Shown: piece after piece, positions 52,341-63,168 of the stretch
Numbering within the stretch: the stretch's first letter is position 1
Layout: every line of letters begins with the position of its first letter
From: Echinometra lucunter
Lineage: Eukaryota > Echinodermata > Echinoidea > Camarodonta > Echinometridae
NCBI GenBank assembly: GCA_029962745.1
Contig: CM057151.1
Coordinates: forward strand, 1,863,298-1,927,297
Reading direction: 5' to 3'
DNA length: 64,000 bases
Position numbers and translations under genes: made by a program
The notes under the pieces: generated by a model
The model's database searches: none
What the model was told of the DNA's origin: nothing
Seen by the model: the letters and a program-made list of their open reading frames with translations, nothing else

Positions 52341-55300
52341 AGAGGTTATACCAAGTTCAGCTATAGTGCTCGATGCAATATATATATGGATCCCTTTATA
52401 GGAAGAAAATATCTAGAAACAAAGAATTTCATAGATATTCTACCCTTTTCTTGCCATATGTAATATATGATTTAATTCAAACATGCAATGTGCCCTGTCA
52501 CTGCATTTAAACACTTCATCTTGTATCTCAACAATTCGACTCACTTTCTTTTTCATACTTGGAACAGTATACATCTATACAAAAATAAGATCAAGAGATA
52601 TTTTCACCTTCAGGATCTGAAATCTGTGGTCATGTTCTAAGAAGAATAATACCAGCAGAAAGGGCTGCATAATATAACCTCTGCCCTTTGGGTGAGGCAT
52701 GTACTGAGAAGGGAATGAGAGGGGATAAAAAGTTCAATGCATACATCTTTTAAAAGATTCACGGATGCAGTTTCATGTGAATATGTGCATACATGATGCT
52801 TTCTTTTGATAGTGCATTTAAAATGAGATGCAGTTGTGTAGTTGATCTATGTAATAGATACATCATCATGTATACCTGGCATTCTACTAACATGTACTCA
52901 GGATCCCTCATAATTTAGCCCAATATTGATTTGCCAGCCTGTTAGCCTAATGCAAATGGAATGCAACCTTTACCAGTGAAATACCATGACTGCATCCTGC
53001 GCCACAGAATCAATAACGTGAGACATTATTACAACTCATAATCTGCATGCTTGCCTCTCTGGACTGCTCTCTACTGCATACTAAGTTCTGCTACATCTAC
53101 ATGTATAGAAGTAGAATCATGTACATGCAGAGTTTTATCCAGAAGGTTGCATGTTATCTCTATCTGGGATAGTGCTCTGCTGTATCCAAAAGGTCAAATG
53201 TTTGAATCCATCCATCTGTAGACAGTCATTTATGATTTCAAGGACATAGTTTATGTTCTTTCGTGATTTAGTACAGCGGAAAGAGCAGTGATATGCAATA
53301 CTTTGACCTTGTACATTTCCAGTTTAATTCTCATAATTTTTTTCTTTTCAAGGTTATTACATGTAATTGCCAGTGATTCTTTAGAAAATAAATCTATCAA
53401 ATACGAAGAATTAATATTGTCAATTTTAAAAGAAATTATATTGCTTATTGCAAGCCATTCCAGGAGAAATAACTTGCTTAGGATGATAAATTGTTTAGAT
53501 TTGACAGCTAGTGTTGATGATTTGCTTGCTGTAATTGACATGTGCTGTGGTACATGCATCAATATTGAGACCTGACATGTATATTCTGCAGGAAGGACAT
53601 TAATCAAAATATAATTCTCAGAATAGCATTTTATGTAGGAAAATGGTGTACAGTATGTTTTTATAGATTCTCATACAACTGCAAAATATATTGTTGTTTG
53701 GCCAATCTGTATTAAGATACGACATTTAGTTCAGACCAACTAAAATTTGCTTCTGTCTTATCCTCAGCTATTTTCTAGATTCTGGTGATGAAGATAATTT
53801 CTATAGTTACAGCAATTTTGAAGTTTTTTTTTTTTAGTACATGCTACATGCAACAAGAAGCAGTTAATTGCTAATAAAGAGCAGAACATTTTTTAAAATG
53901 TTATCTTGCATAAGGGGAGATATTGGACATTATAAACAATTGAAATGTTAATTTTCAGGAGGTAATTAACAGTCACACTGGTCATTATGATTATATTTCC
54001 TGATTTTTTTAATGTTTGATATATATCATAGACCATTGATCAACTCTTTTTAGAGTTTGCTTGGCAAATCAAATCACCTTTAGCACATGTACATGTGTTC
54101 TTCTCACGGAAAGAAAAGGAAGAAACAACACCTTGCTTACAAGATCAATGTGTATGTATTTCCTTAAGTTCACTTCTTTATCCTGAGCCTATTAGTTGTA
54201 CTGCAGCTGTTACATGTATGTTATCAAATTTCTTTTAGAGCATTACTCATAAAATAAAAAGAAAGAAAACACATCAATGATTCATTTCTGTCTTGACTTG
54301 AAGGGTAGTAAAATGCAATGTAGATCTCATGCCTCAAGCCATATTTGTGATTTTGTTTTCTGTCTTTGCTAAGCTGATAACAGATCAGATTATATTAAAG
54401 CAATAAGAAGTCATAGTAAGAAAAAAAAAATGCTATGTTTAGAGTAAACAGACTTCTACAACCACATGTGAGTCATGTTGAACATCATTTTGAATGCTTT
54501 AAATGCATGGGTGCACTGCGTATTTCATGCATTAATGTACTTGTACATTACATGTGTGTACATATACATGTAGGTTACATGAATAATAATGAACCTATTA
54601 GCTTTTTAACATCTGTTAATATGCTGTCAAACAGAAAATGACATCTCTGCTGACTCAGCATTGTTGAAAAGATGGATATTTCATTTATACATGTACATGT
54701 ATATCACCACTCGTTATTCACCTGGTATGAACATAATATATTTTCATGTAATTTTATATCATTTCCTACACGTACCTCTTTTATGGTAATGACTTTACCT
54801 TGAAGTATTACTAATTGTGACCTGAAAAACCTTTGGTTTTCACTTTTTTAAAATTGAAATCATATCCAGTGTTTTCTATCTTGCTGTCTCTTGAAGGTGT
54901 TTGTTACTGCATTTAAATACTCTATTACTCCTTTTAGGTACATCTACGTGTTGTGTCTGTGTCAATGTATAATAGTATGTGATCATGGCTGATTTAATCA
55001 TTTAAAAAAAGAGAAGACTCAGAATTTGTAATTTTCTTCTTCAATTTAGTGTACCATCTGCATGATTAAAAGATTAAAACCTTAGACTCAAAACTTCAAT
55101 TTGAATGAGCCATTTAAAGCATGGCATCAGATCACTATAAGGGTGTTCTCACACAAGGTAGAAAGTGAGATTCAAAAATCTCACGTTTTACCTTGAAAAT
55201 CGATTTTATTTTGTGTGTGGACAGAATAATCTCACTAACAATCACGATTCTAATCGCGATTCAACTCGCAGTAAGAAGTGCAGTTTTTCAGAATAATCGC

Positions 55301-58292
55301 AATTATTTGCCGTGCGTTGTGTGGGCGAATGAAATCGCGATTAGAAAAATCGATTTTATCTATCCCATCGTTCTTTGCACGTGTGCTATCGATGCACTGT
55401 GCATGCAGTATGCAGTGTGTGCATATGCACGGACACACTGCACGCTATCTTGGCACTGTTGATCTCGCATAGTAAACAAATGTTTTGTATAATTTAATTA
55501 CTGAGTTTGTTGCAGTACTTTCCATAACTCTTCTACTGCCCATGTTTGTATTCTCCCATTGAGATTGTGTTTTAACAGAAGTTTAAGCTGAGAAGTTTGT
55601 GGGTTCTCCTGCCTGTTTTCATTGCTTCCTCATTTGTGTGAATGGTTGAAATCAATATCAAAATTTGAATCGCGATTGAATCGCAATTCAAATTTTAATT
55701 CCTCTTGTGTGTTAATGCGCCTTATGGTTGGGTTATTAAGCTACAATATCAGTAAGTTATGTTGAAAATTTGAAGAAAAAAAGTACTCTCCTCTTCCCCC
55801 CCCCCCAAAAAAAGCACAACTAAACAAGTGTAGTCATCTCCTTATATGCATATATAAATTGTATTGATTCATACTTAAAGTACCACTGCGTATTTGTAAA
55901 TATGCAGTGTCATAGATATTTAATTGATTTTGAATCACAGGTTTAAGTTAGAATGTTGAATATCACAGAAAGGTTTACATCAACACACTGTAAGGAGCAT
56001 AAGTCCTACGGAATTTACTTATCACAAAGGAGTGGAATACCAGCAAATAAGTTTGCCAGATTAGAGGGCTACTTGTGACGTCAGCCACTGCCGTACAGCA
56101 AGAAACGGATGCAGCCCTCATGCTGTTTAGAGCCTTCATTCAAATCACACGAGGGCTCTTGTTTATTCATTACTGGAACATGACCTCAAGCAATTTAACA
56201 TCCTCAGTGCGTGCACATTGCCTGCCCCGCCATCCCATGCCCCCCCCCCCCCCATAGCACACACACACACACACACACACGCCCACACCCGTCCTTGCAC
56301 ACGTCCACACCAATTTTTTGTACACTAACATGTATCTGGCTGGCCCCAAGTACCTTAAATCTGAATATGACCATTAGAACTACTCCAAAGCTGAAGAATT
56401 GTGTCTATGTAGTCCTCTCTTCTTTTCTTTCTGTGACCCTTTGTAGTATTTTTTTCTTCCTTACTCATTATGATAATGAAATTATGGAATTTTTGAATTA
56501 AATACATTGGTCTACTAATCAAATTACATTGACTGGGATACTGTGTAATAATTGATGTGAGGTCAATTTAGTGACTTTTTCTAAAAGAATTTTTTAAAGA
56601 GATGTATTAGCTCTTTATTGAGATACAGATATTCATTTATCAAATGGTTGTTACATATATTTACCATTGCTTTGCATGATATTGCATTTTTTATTTTCAG
56701 AGGTTGCTTTAGGGACTAACATATTGCAATTAACATGCTTCATAGCATCTCTTCTTAAAATATCCTGAACACTTTTTTTTGGGGGGGGGGGCTATAAGAG
56801 AGAACAGTGTTAATATGGAGGAGATTATATATCCTAATTCTCCAAATATTGTCATTTTGATGGCAGTACTCATCCATAGTAGTATGAAATCATTACAAAA
56901 GTGATAGCTTGCATAATGATTAAGAGGTTTTAGACAATCATATAGAATATATTATGTTTCTTCTGATAATTGGGCCCTCTTCAACAATCATCATATTTTG
57001 ATGAATGATATTGTTGTATGTGATGTATTTTTGAAATGACAAAAGGAGTAGGATATCAAGGAAAAACTTTAATGTAAGATACAAAGTACTAATTCTCCAA
57101 ATTTCCTGTGACGTTCCTTTCTCATAATTCTGCATGTGTTTTTTTTTCTTCTGATCTTTGACAGCTTGACAATGCTGATGAACAGGCAGCCCAGATCAGG
57201 AGGGAACTCGATGGAAGACTGCAGCTAGCTGAACAAATATCAAAGGTACACCAAAACCCCTACAAACATAGGCCAAGACAGAAATTGGAGTAATCCTAGA
57301 AAGGTCTTAGAATAAATAGTACAGATTTGCACAGAGTTTTTACAATTCCAATGGGGCCATTAGCCAAAAAGTGCAGAGGGCACAATATGTCAGATACCGG
57401 TAGACAAAATTCTGGCTTCCTGGCTTTAAACTATGTTTCCTATATAAATTTTTAGTTTTGAATAGTGTGATATGATGTATTATATATAAGTTAAGAGGAT
57501 TAAGAAACTTACATCTTCTTAAAGTAAAATCTCTGATAACCATCGCAGTGAGGAATTTAAAGTGTATGAGTGATTTTTTTGTTTTAATTCTTGTTGAATT
57601 TCAGAGCAAACCAATCCTTAGCCAAATTAAGAACTTTTGAAGAATTTACCATTATGCAGAGGTTTAAAAATACATAGATGTGAATCTATTAGATAACAAC
57701 TTCTTGACTCCATTTTTAAATTCCTTCATGGTGCTACCTGCTTTCATGATGTACATCATGTTCAAGAGCTAGGATATTCTGAACCCTCTCTTTGACCAAT
57801 TGAACACTAAGCCTGAGATAACTCGTGCAAGGTCTACAGAAAATGTGTGTTGTACTAGAATCAATGGGTTAATGCTGGAGGGATATTGATCATCAATTCA
57901 GTGGAGTCTAGAAATACATATAGTAAGGGTTTAGTCTTCTAGTTCCAGACCCACTGCAGCACATCCTCATTGAAAGCTGGGAAAATGCTCTGCAAAGTGA
58001 AGCAGGCTAGAGCTATCTTGTGCTGCATGGTGTTTGAAAATGGCTGAGTGGCATTAGTCTTAATGTCATGTAGTTTGAATGAGGAAACCTTTCCATTCCT
58101 AGCGATACAAATATTTCTTTTTCTATTTTCTGTCTAGACAAAGAAAGGTCCTAAGTTCATTGTAAAGGAGATGGAGAGTATGTATGTAGATGAGCTTCAT
58201 TCAGCTGTTAACTTACTCATGGCAAACTTGGAAAGTTTACCTGTCTCCAAGGGCAACACTGACTCCAAATACTCCCTGCAGAAACTGAAGAG
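46368..58292 (+). CDS. CADPS: calcium-dependent secretion activator (CADPS/CAPS), 5' part, exons 1-3
   Basis: CADPS primes dense-core vesicles for calcium-triggered exocytosis in neurons and endocrine cells through its C2, PH and MUN-type domains. The window contains exons 46368-47165, 57165-57245 and 58138-58292, giving 344 complete codons. Start [12 protein letters not shown] matches the vertebrate MLDPSSSEEE start. Near-identical blocks follow: [99 protein letters not shown] and [20 protein letters not shown]. All phases fit (0, 0, 2). The C2 and later domains lie beyond the right edge. Intron 1 (10 kb) begins with a tandem copy of the end of exon 1. A single pre-duplication ortholog of CADPS and CADPS2 is expected here. 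Confidence 0.95.
47355..47402. repeat. (ATC)n microsatellite, unit 1
   Basis: ATC/CAT repeat in intron 1 of CADPS; the paralogous repeat in unit 2 (about 47857-47911) is longer. Confidence 0.9.
47501..47666 (+). pseudogene. duplicated CADPS exon 1 fragment (unspliceable pseudo-exon)
   Basis: Copies the last 166 bases of exon 1 ([14 protein letters not shown] to NACQ) with an intact donor but without any AG acceptor, since the breakpoint is inside the exon; the base before it is ...GTTACCT. It should be ignored by splicing unless the upstream donor at 47166 fails. Confidence 0.85.
48050..48422. mobile_element. GC-rich MITE, about 373 bp
   Basis: Ends TTAGACCTCTTTTACACCA and, inward from the right, TTAGACCCCTTTTACACCA (one mismatch in 19). 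The interior is a CpG-rich patch with several GCGGGGCC, GGCCGCGG-type palindromes and CAAATGCGGGGCCA repeated. This contrasts sharply with the AT-rich intron. No coding sequence. Confidence 0.8.
50193..50791. mobile_element. MITE, second copy, interrupted by another MITE
   Basis: Homologous to 34416-34811 across both flanks of the inner insertion. Ends are degraded (AAGCAATTCC on the left, GGAATGGCCC on the right). Confidence 0.65.
50479..50656. mobile_element. MITE with 36-bp terminal inverted repeats (178 bp)
   Basis: Ends TGGGCCCCGTTGCATAAAAC and, inward from the right, TGGGCCCTGTTGCATAAAAC; the match continues to 36 bp with two mismatches. The interior repeats ACCATTGATGGTAAC-type palindromes. 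Comparison with the uninterrupted copy near 34.69 kb shows it to be an insertion; no clear target-site duplication is seen. Confidence 0.85.
51584..51652 (+). pseudogene. tRNA-like relic (tRNA-Thr-like or SINE head)
   Basis: ATGGCAAAGTGGTACAGACC resembles an A box/D-arm, TTGGTCTTGTAACTTGGAGC an anticodon arm with TGT in the loop, then ATTTGAAACC a degraded B box. It cannot fold into a proper cloverleaf, so it is at most a decayed tRNA gene or tRNA-derived SINE. Confidence 0.3.
52292..52336. repeat. (TA)n microsatellite
   Basis: About 22 perfect TA units in CADPS intron 1, preceded by GTGTGTG. Confidence 0.95.
55137..55725. mobile_element. possible MITE with AATCGCGATT-type palindromes
   Basis: Left ATAAGGGTGTTCTCACACAA and, inward from the right, ATAAGGCGCATTAACACACA are similar inverted ends. 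The interior carries many AATCGCGATT, GAATCGCGATT and AAAATCGATTTT words in both orientations. No coding sequence. Confidence 0.55.
56257..56280. repeat. (CA)n microsatellite preceded by a C-run
   Basis: Twelve CA units; a run of about 14 C lies just upstream (about 56240-56253). Confidence 0.95.
57165..57245 (+). CDS. CADPS: CADPS exon 2
   Basis: 81 bases, phase 0 at both ends, acceptor CTTTGACAG and donor AAAG|GTACAC. Encodes [20 protein letters not shown] and seven more residues, a strongly conserved CAPS segment that directly follows FNACQ of exon 1. Confidence 0.95.
58138..58292 (+). CDS. CADPS: CADPS exon 3
   Basis: 155 bases, acceptor TGTCTAG, donor AG|GTAATT, phase 2. Encodes [20 protein letters not shown] and [14 protein letters not shown], ending LQKLKR, as in vertebrate CADPS. 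The next exon is not in the window. Confidence 0.95.
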
Positions 58293-58393
58293 GTAATTTG
58301 GTTTATTATTTCCTCCTTTCCACTTGAAATATTCACTTAAGGTTATTGAAATGAATAATTAATGGAAATGATATTCGGAGAAATCCTGAGATT

Positions 58394-59151
58394 GCAGATG
58401 AAAGGAGATTTTAGGTGGAGAAGGAAGAAAGAGAGAGTAGATGAAAGGAGATTTTAGGTGGAGAAGAAAGAGAGAGAGAGAGATGAAAGGAGATTTTAGA
58501 AGAAAGAGAGAGTAGATGAAAGGAGATTTTAGGTGGAGAAGAAAGAGAGAGAGAGAGATGAAAGGAGATTTTAGGTGGAGAAGGAAGAAAGAGAGAGTAG
58601 ATGAAAGGAGATTTTAGGTGGAGAAGAAGAGAGAGAGAGAGATGAAGGAGATTTTAGGTGGAGAAGGAAGAAAAGAGAGAGTAGATGAAAGGAGATTTTA
58701 GGTGGAGAAGGAAGAAAGAGAGTAGATGAAAGGAGATTTTAGGTGGAGAAGGAAGAAAGAGAGAGTAGATGAAAGGAGATTTTAGGTGGAGAAGAAAGAG
58801 AGAGAGAGAGAGATGAAAGGAGATTTTAGGTGGAGAAGGAAGAAAGAGAGAGTAGATGAAAGGAGATTTTAGGTGGAGAAGGAAGAAAGAGAGTAGATGA
58901 AAGGAGATTTTAGGTGGAGAAGGAAAGAAAGAGAGAGTAGATGAAAGGAGATTTTAGGTGGAGAAGAAAGAGTGAGAGAGAGATGAAAGGAGATTTTAGG
59001 TGGAGAAGGAAGAAAGAGAGAGAGATGAAAGGAGATTTTAGGTGGAGAAGGAAGAAAGAGAGAGTAGATGAAAGGAGATTTTAGGTGGAGAAGGAAGAAA
59101 GAGAGAGTAGATGAAAGGAGATTTTAGGTGGAGAAGGAAGAAAGAGAGAGT
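58394..59151. repeat. purine-rich minisatellite, 18 copies of a 33-46 bp unit
   Basis: Unit core GATGAAAGGAGATTTTAGGT followed by GGAGAAG(G)AAGAAAGAGAGAGTA. I count 18 GGAGATTTTA cores. At least two unit types alternate, one with GGAAGAAAGAGAGAGTAG and one with a longer (GA)n end. It starts about 100 bases after CADPS exon 3. Confidence 0.95.
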
Positions 59152-60967
59152 TGAATGAGTTCTACAAAGAAGAAGGAATCAAAAAGCTTTTAAAGCTAAA
59201 GAAGAAGAAAAGGTGTAAGAGTGTGTGAAAAAGATAGAGAGAGGAGAATGGAAAAAGGGACAAGGTTGAAGAGACATCACCAGTAGAAATGAAGCAAGTG
59301 AGAAAATAGAAAGAGAGAGAGAGAGAGAGAATGAAGACTTAATTAGCAATCTATCATGTATATGTGAAGTCAAGAGGGTGAAGAGCCAGCAAGCAAAAAT
59401 GCACGTCCCATCATCGAAAATGTGTCTCAAACCCCAGGCGTACCAAGAGACAGAGAGAGAAGGGGAAATCCTGTGACAGATTTGAACACATACATATACA
59501 GGAAGCTGCTTCAATTCACTGGCTGTACTTGTCATTTTCCATGCACTGGTAATAAGAGAGCAGCAAGCAGCCATATTGACGTCATACCCATTTCTAAATA
59601 GACGTTGATGCGCATGAGAGTGTGAATAGTAAGATGTGTATTGGTTGGAGTTGGCCATGCTTTGCCTTCCCTGGACACTCATTGCTTCCAGTTTTCTTTC
59701 ACATTTTCCATGTAGAGATGATATTCATTACCAGAGAAAATCAATATGTATAGAAGAAGACTGGGGTATGGTAGTATTTATAGACTACAAATAAAAATAT
59801 TGTGTTATATTTGGAAGATTAGAAAGGTTGTTTACTAGAATGAAAGATTTATAGATTGAAAAAATATCAAGGATTTTAATAGAACAAAAGAAAGAGAAAA
59901 ATCTACAGAGTCAGGGAGGTGGGGGAAAATAGAGAGGAAAAATACAAAGGGAGAAAGATAGAATGAGGACATTAAAAAAAATCATATAAATTTGCTTTAA
60001 ATTCAAACTGATGTCCTTCAAACAGTTCTTGATTTTTTGCTATAAATACAGCTGGGAATAGCTTTACAGTGGGATGTGTATCCTCACTGACCTAATGAGT
60101 ACATTTTTTTTTTTTTACAACTTATCATTCTGAGATTTCAGGAATTCATGAATAGGACACATTGACAATTCATATCGCATACCATGAAGGGGCCTCCTGT
60201 CCCAAGAATTCTCTATGTTAGAAGCAAGTTTGGAAGTTCTTCAAATAATTTTTGGAAAAAAAATAACTAGGAAATCATTGCTTATGAATTACTCAGTGTA
60301 TATTGCCATTCTCTAGTCCATTTGAGTGTTGGAAATAGATTATTCTTTAGCTTTGGGGGTTTGTAGTGTCATTGGAATGATTTATTGTAGTTAATTGTAG
60401 TTCATTAAATACTGATATGGTACAAAATTGAATTCTTCATGAAATCATAAATCAGCCAGTTGAAGTTATGAGACCTCTTTGATGAGCATAGAAAGCTTGC
60501 ATCATGTGAAGCTGTACATTCCATTCAATTCATATGATTTTATTCTCATTTTCACAAACTCAACACAATAACAATAATAACAAGCATAAGTGTATACAAC
60601 AAAATAAACATAAGAAATACTTCAGTCAGAAATTATACATGTTACCATATTGACCAAAAAAAATTAATAGTTATCTATATAAAATTGTAGCAATATCATA
60701 GTGTGAAAATGAAAATGAGGGGCTTATTAAAAAGCTAAGCTTGTAGAGGTAAGCCCCTCTTGAGACATAGTTACTTAGGAAAAAGAATTACAATTGTCAG
60801 GGGTATTTTATGATGAGGAGGAAGAAGAAGAAGAATAGAGGATGGATAATTTAAAAAAAAATAGAAAAAAGAAAGAAATACCAAAGAATGGATGAATGAA
60901 GTGCCCTACAGAGAAAGGGAAAGGAGAAGTAGAGTCGAGAGTCGGAATATCATGGAAAAAATATGTG

Positions 60968-61390
60968 TTATGTATCATGCTCATACTCATGAAGGAATGA
61001 TAGTTTTAGGTGTTTTTTGAACGTATGCACATTATCATTGCTTTTAAGGGTTTGGCTGATACCATTCCAGTAGTTGGGACCTGTGTAGATGATAGTTTTT
61101 TGTGCTAGTGTCGTTCTAGTGAGGGGAAGATGATATTGGTTTTGAAGAGCTTGTCTTGTGGGATAAGTGTGTACATCAGTGTTTTTGGTAAATAGTGATG
61201 AAATAGCAGAGGGTAGTTCATTTTTGGATAGCTGAAACATAAATGTTCCTAGGTTAAGGAGGTAGAGATCGTGTATTTTTAGTATTTTATTTTTTACAAA
61301 TAACAGGCTAGTATGAGAGTGATAGTGAACGTTTTCTATTATTCTGAGAACTCGTTTTTGAAACAATAAAATTCTATTTGATTGAGTCAT
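60968..61390 (-). pseudogene. LINE ORF2 C-terminal fragment
   Basis: 140-codon frame with QKRVLRIIENVHYHSHT, HTYPTRQALQNQYHLPL and GPNYWNGISQTLKS, the typical C-terminal region after the RT in this LINE group. Ends with a stop near 60968. Confidence 0.8.
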
Positions 61391-61600
61391 TTGCGAGTTT
61401 CCCTACAATAGAGTTCCATAATTCAAATAAGGGAGAATGAGGGTCAAATAAAGGATGAAACGTATATTGTGGGGTAAAAAAGTTTTTAATCTTTAAATGA
61501 CACCAATGTTTCTTGAGATCACTCTACAAATAATATCAATGTGAGTTTTCCAGGATAATTTATTGTCGATGAATGTACTGAGAAATTTTGTTGATTGGAA

Positions 61601-61927
61601 TCATTGGACACAATCAATACTGACGCCATTAATATTTACATCTCCAGGAAGAGTTTGTTTTGAATTACTGAATAACATGTAGTTTGTCTTTTTTATGTTT
61701 AGTGACAGTTTATTTGCTTGTATCCAAGTATGGACTGAATTCAATTCTAAGTTTATAACATTAAGTAGGGTTGTTGGGTCCCGATGTGATAAAAATATAT
61801 TGGAATCGTCTGCGAACAGAATAAAAGATAATAGTTTAGAAGATTTATGAAAATCGTTAATATACAATATAAATAACAGCGGACCAAGGAGGGATCCTTG
61901 AGGCACACCACAGGTGATATTCTCCAT
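61601..61927 (-). pseudogene. reverse transcriptase fragment, catalytic FADD motif
   Basis: 108-codon frame containing CGVPQGSLLGPLLFILYIND, LLSFILFADDSNIF and LSLNIKKTNYMLF, the RT core downstream of the previous fragment in another frame. Confidence 0.88.
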
Positions 61928-61933
61928 GTGAGA

Positions 61934-62491
61934 TTAGCATCCATTAACAAACACGTATTGAGTTCTGAAATTCCTGAACCACTCCAAGGCCTTTCCTCTA
62001 ATTCCATAATGAGAGAGTTTGTGCAGAAGAATATCATGATCTATTGTGTCGAAGGCCTTGGAGAAGTCCAGGAATATTCCAACAGTGTGAAGAGATCTAT
62101 CAATAGCTTTGATTACTTTGTCAACAAGTATAATCATGGCATGGGCTGTTGTATGTTTTTCACAAAAGCCATATTGAGAATTGTGAAGTATATTACAATC
62201 ATGTATGAACTTAATCGTTCGAGTATATACAATTCTTTCTAATATTTTGGAGAATGTCGTCAGTAATGATATGGGTCTGTAGTTTCCCTTTTCTCGAGTA
62301 TCACCTTTTTTAAATATGGGAATAACTTCAGCTTTTTTCATTTGGGAAGGCACAATACCACATGTTATTGATAAATTAAATATATGTGTTATTGGGGTAA
62401 CTATTTCTGGGACAACATGTTTTAAAATCTTATTTGTTATTCCATCAAAATCAGGGCTCTTTTTAGAGTCTAGATTATTTACAATATCCAT
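61934..62491 (-). pseudogene. reverse transcriptase fragment, N-terminal RT motifs
   Basis: 185-codon frame with the fingers/palm motifs of a non-LTR RT (KKSPDFDGI, YRPISLLTTFSKILERI, DFSKAFDTIDHDILL, GIRGKALEWF). It ends at a frame shift just before VPQGS. Neutral decay is likely. Confidence 0.88.
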
Positions 62492-62652
62492 GATCTCGGT
62501 CTCTAGTACAGGTGCAAAAAATATTGTTTTGTTATTAGGGTGTTCCAGAAAACTAGAAAAGTTCTTTTCTGAGGGTTGGATGTTTTTGGCAAGATTTGGA
62601 CCAATGTTTACAAAATAATCATTCCGACTATGAGCAATCTCATTGGCATCTC

Positions 62653-63168
62653 TTACGACAGTGCCCTCTCTAGCAATTCCCTGTATGTGCGATTTTTCAG
62701 TGTTTTTGTTAATAGCATGTGATTGATTATTTTCCGTGTACGTTTGAGATCAGATTTGTGATCTTCAAATTGGTTAGAGAAATAATTTTTCTTGGCAGTT
62801 CGTAAGATGCTGGTGAGGTGGTTTTTATATTTTTTGTATCTATGTTCATTATATTTAGATGGGTTTGATTTATATTTATAAAACAATCTGTTTTTCCTGT
62901 TGAGACAGCATAATAGTGATTTGGTAATCCAAGGTTGTCTTGGCGTCTTTTTATATTGATTAGTGTGATTGGTGTGTTGAATAGGTATGTCTCTGTTATA
63001 CAAGAGCATAAAAGTATCCATAAATAATTCCAAAGCTCCCTGAGGGTCTAGACATTCTAAAACATTCGACCAATCTAAAAGTCCCAGCTTATTCTTGAAT
63101 TTATTCATACCTGTATTCCTAAGCTGAAGAAAATAATATAATGAAGATGTACTTGTTCTAATTTTCAT
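62653..63168 (-). pseudogene. LINE ORF2 linker fragment (upstream of RT)
   Basis: 171-codon frame with HTNQYKKTPRQPWITKSLLC, FYKYKSNPSKYNEHRYKKYK and LRTAKKNYFSNQFEDHKSD, which match the linker between endonuclease and RT. The endonuclease itself is absent. Confidence 0.8.

Larger units (their letters stand above)
47166..57164 (+). other. CADPS: CADPS intron 1 (10 kb)
   Basis: Holds the tandem duplication, a GC-rich MITE (48050-48422), G-runs near 48545 and 48859, a MITE with inner MITE (50193-50791), a tRNA-like relic (51584-51652), a TA microsatellite, a possible AATCGCGATT-rich MITE (55137-55725) and a CA repeat. Regions 49000-50190 and 52700-55100 show only AT-rich sequence with scattered TACATGTA words. 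No further gene is supported. Confidence 0.7.

Noticed and set aside
53160..53215. tRNA-like B box (GTTTGAATCC) region
   Set aside because: Only the B-box-like word is convincing; no matching acceptor or D-arm pairing is visible.
59179..59682. 167-codon minus-strand frame
   Set aside because: Ser/Leu/Phe-rich translation of GA-rich flank of the minisatellite; no domain. The Ser-Leu run is written by CT repeats.
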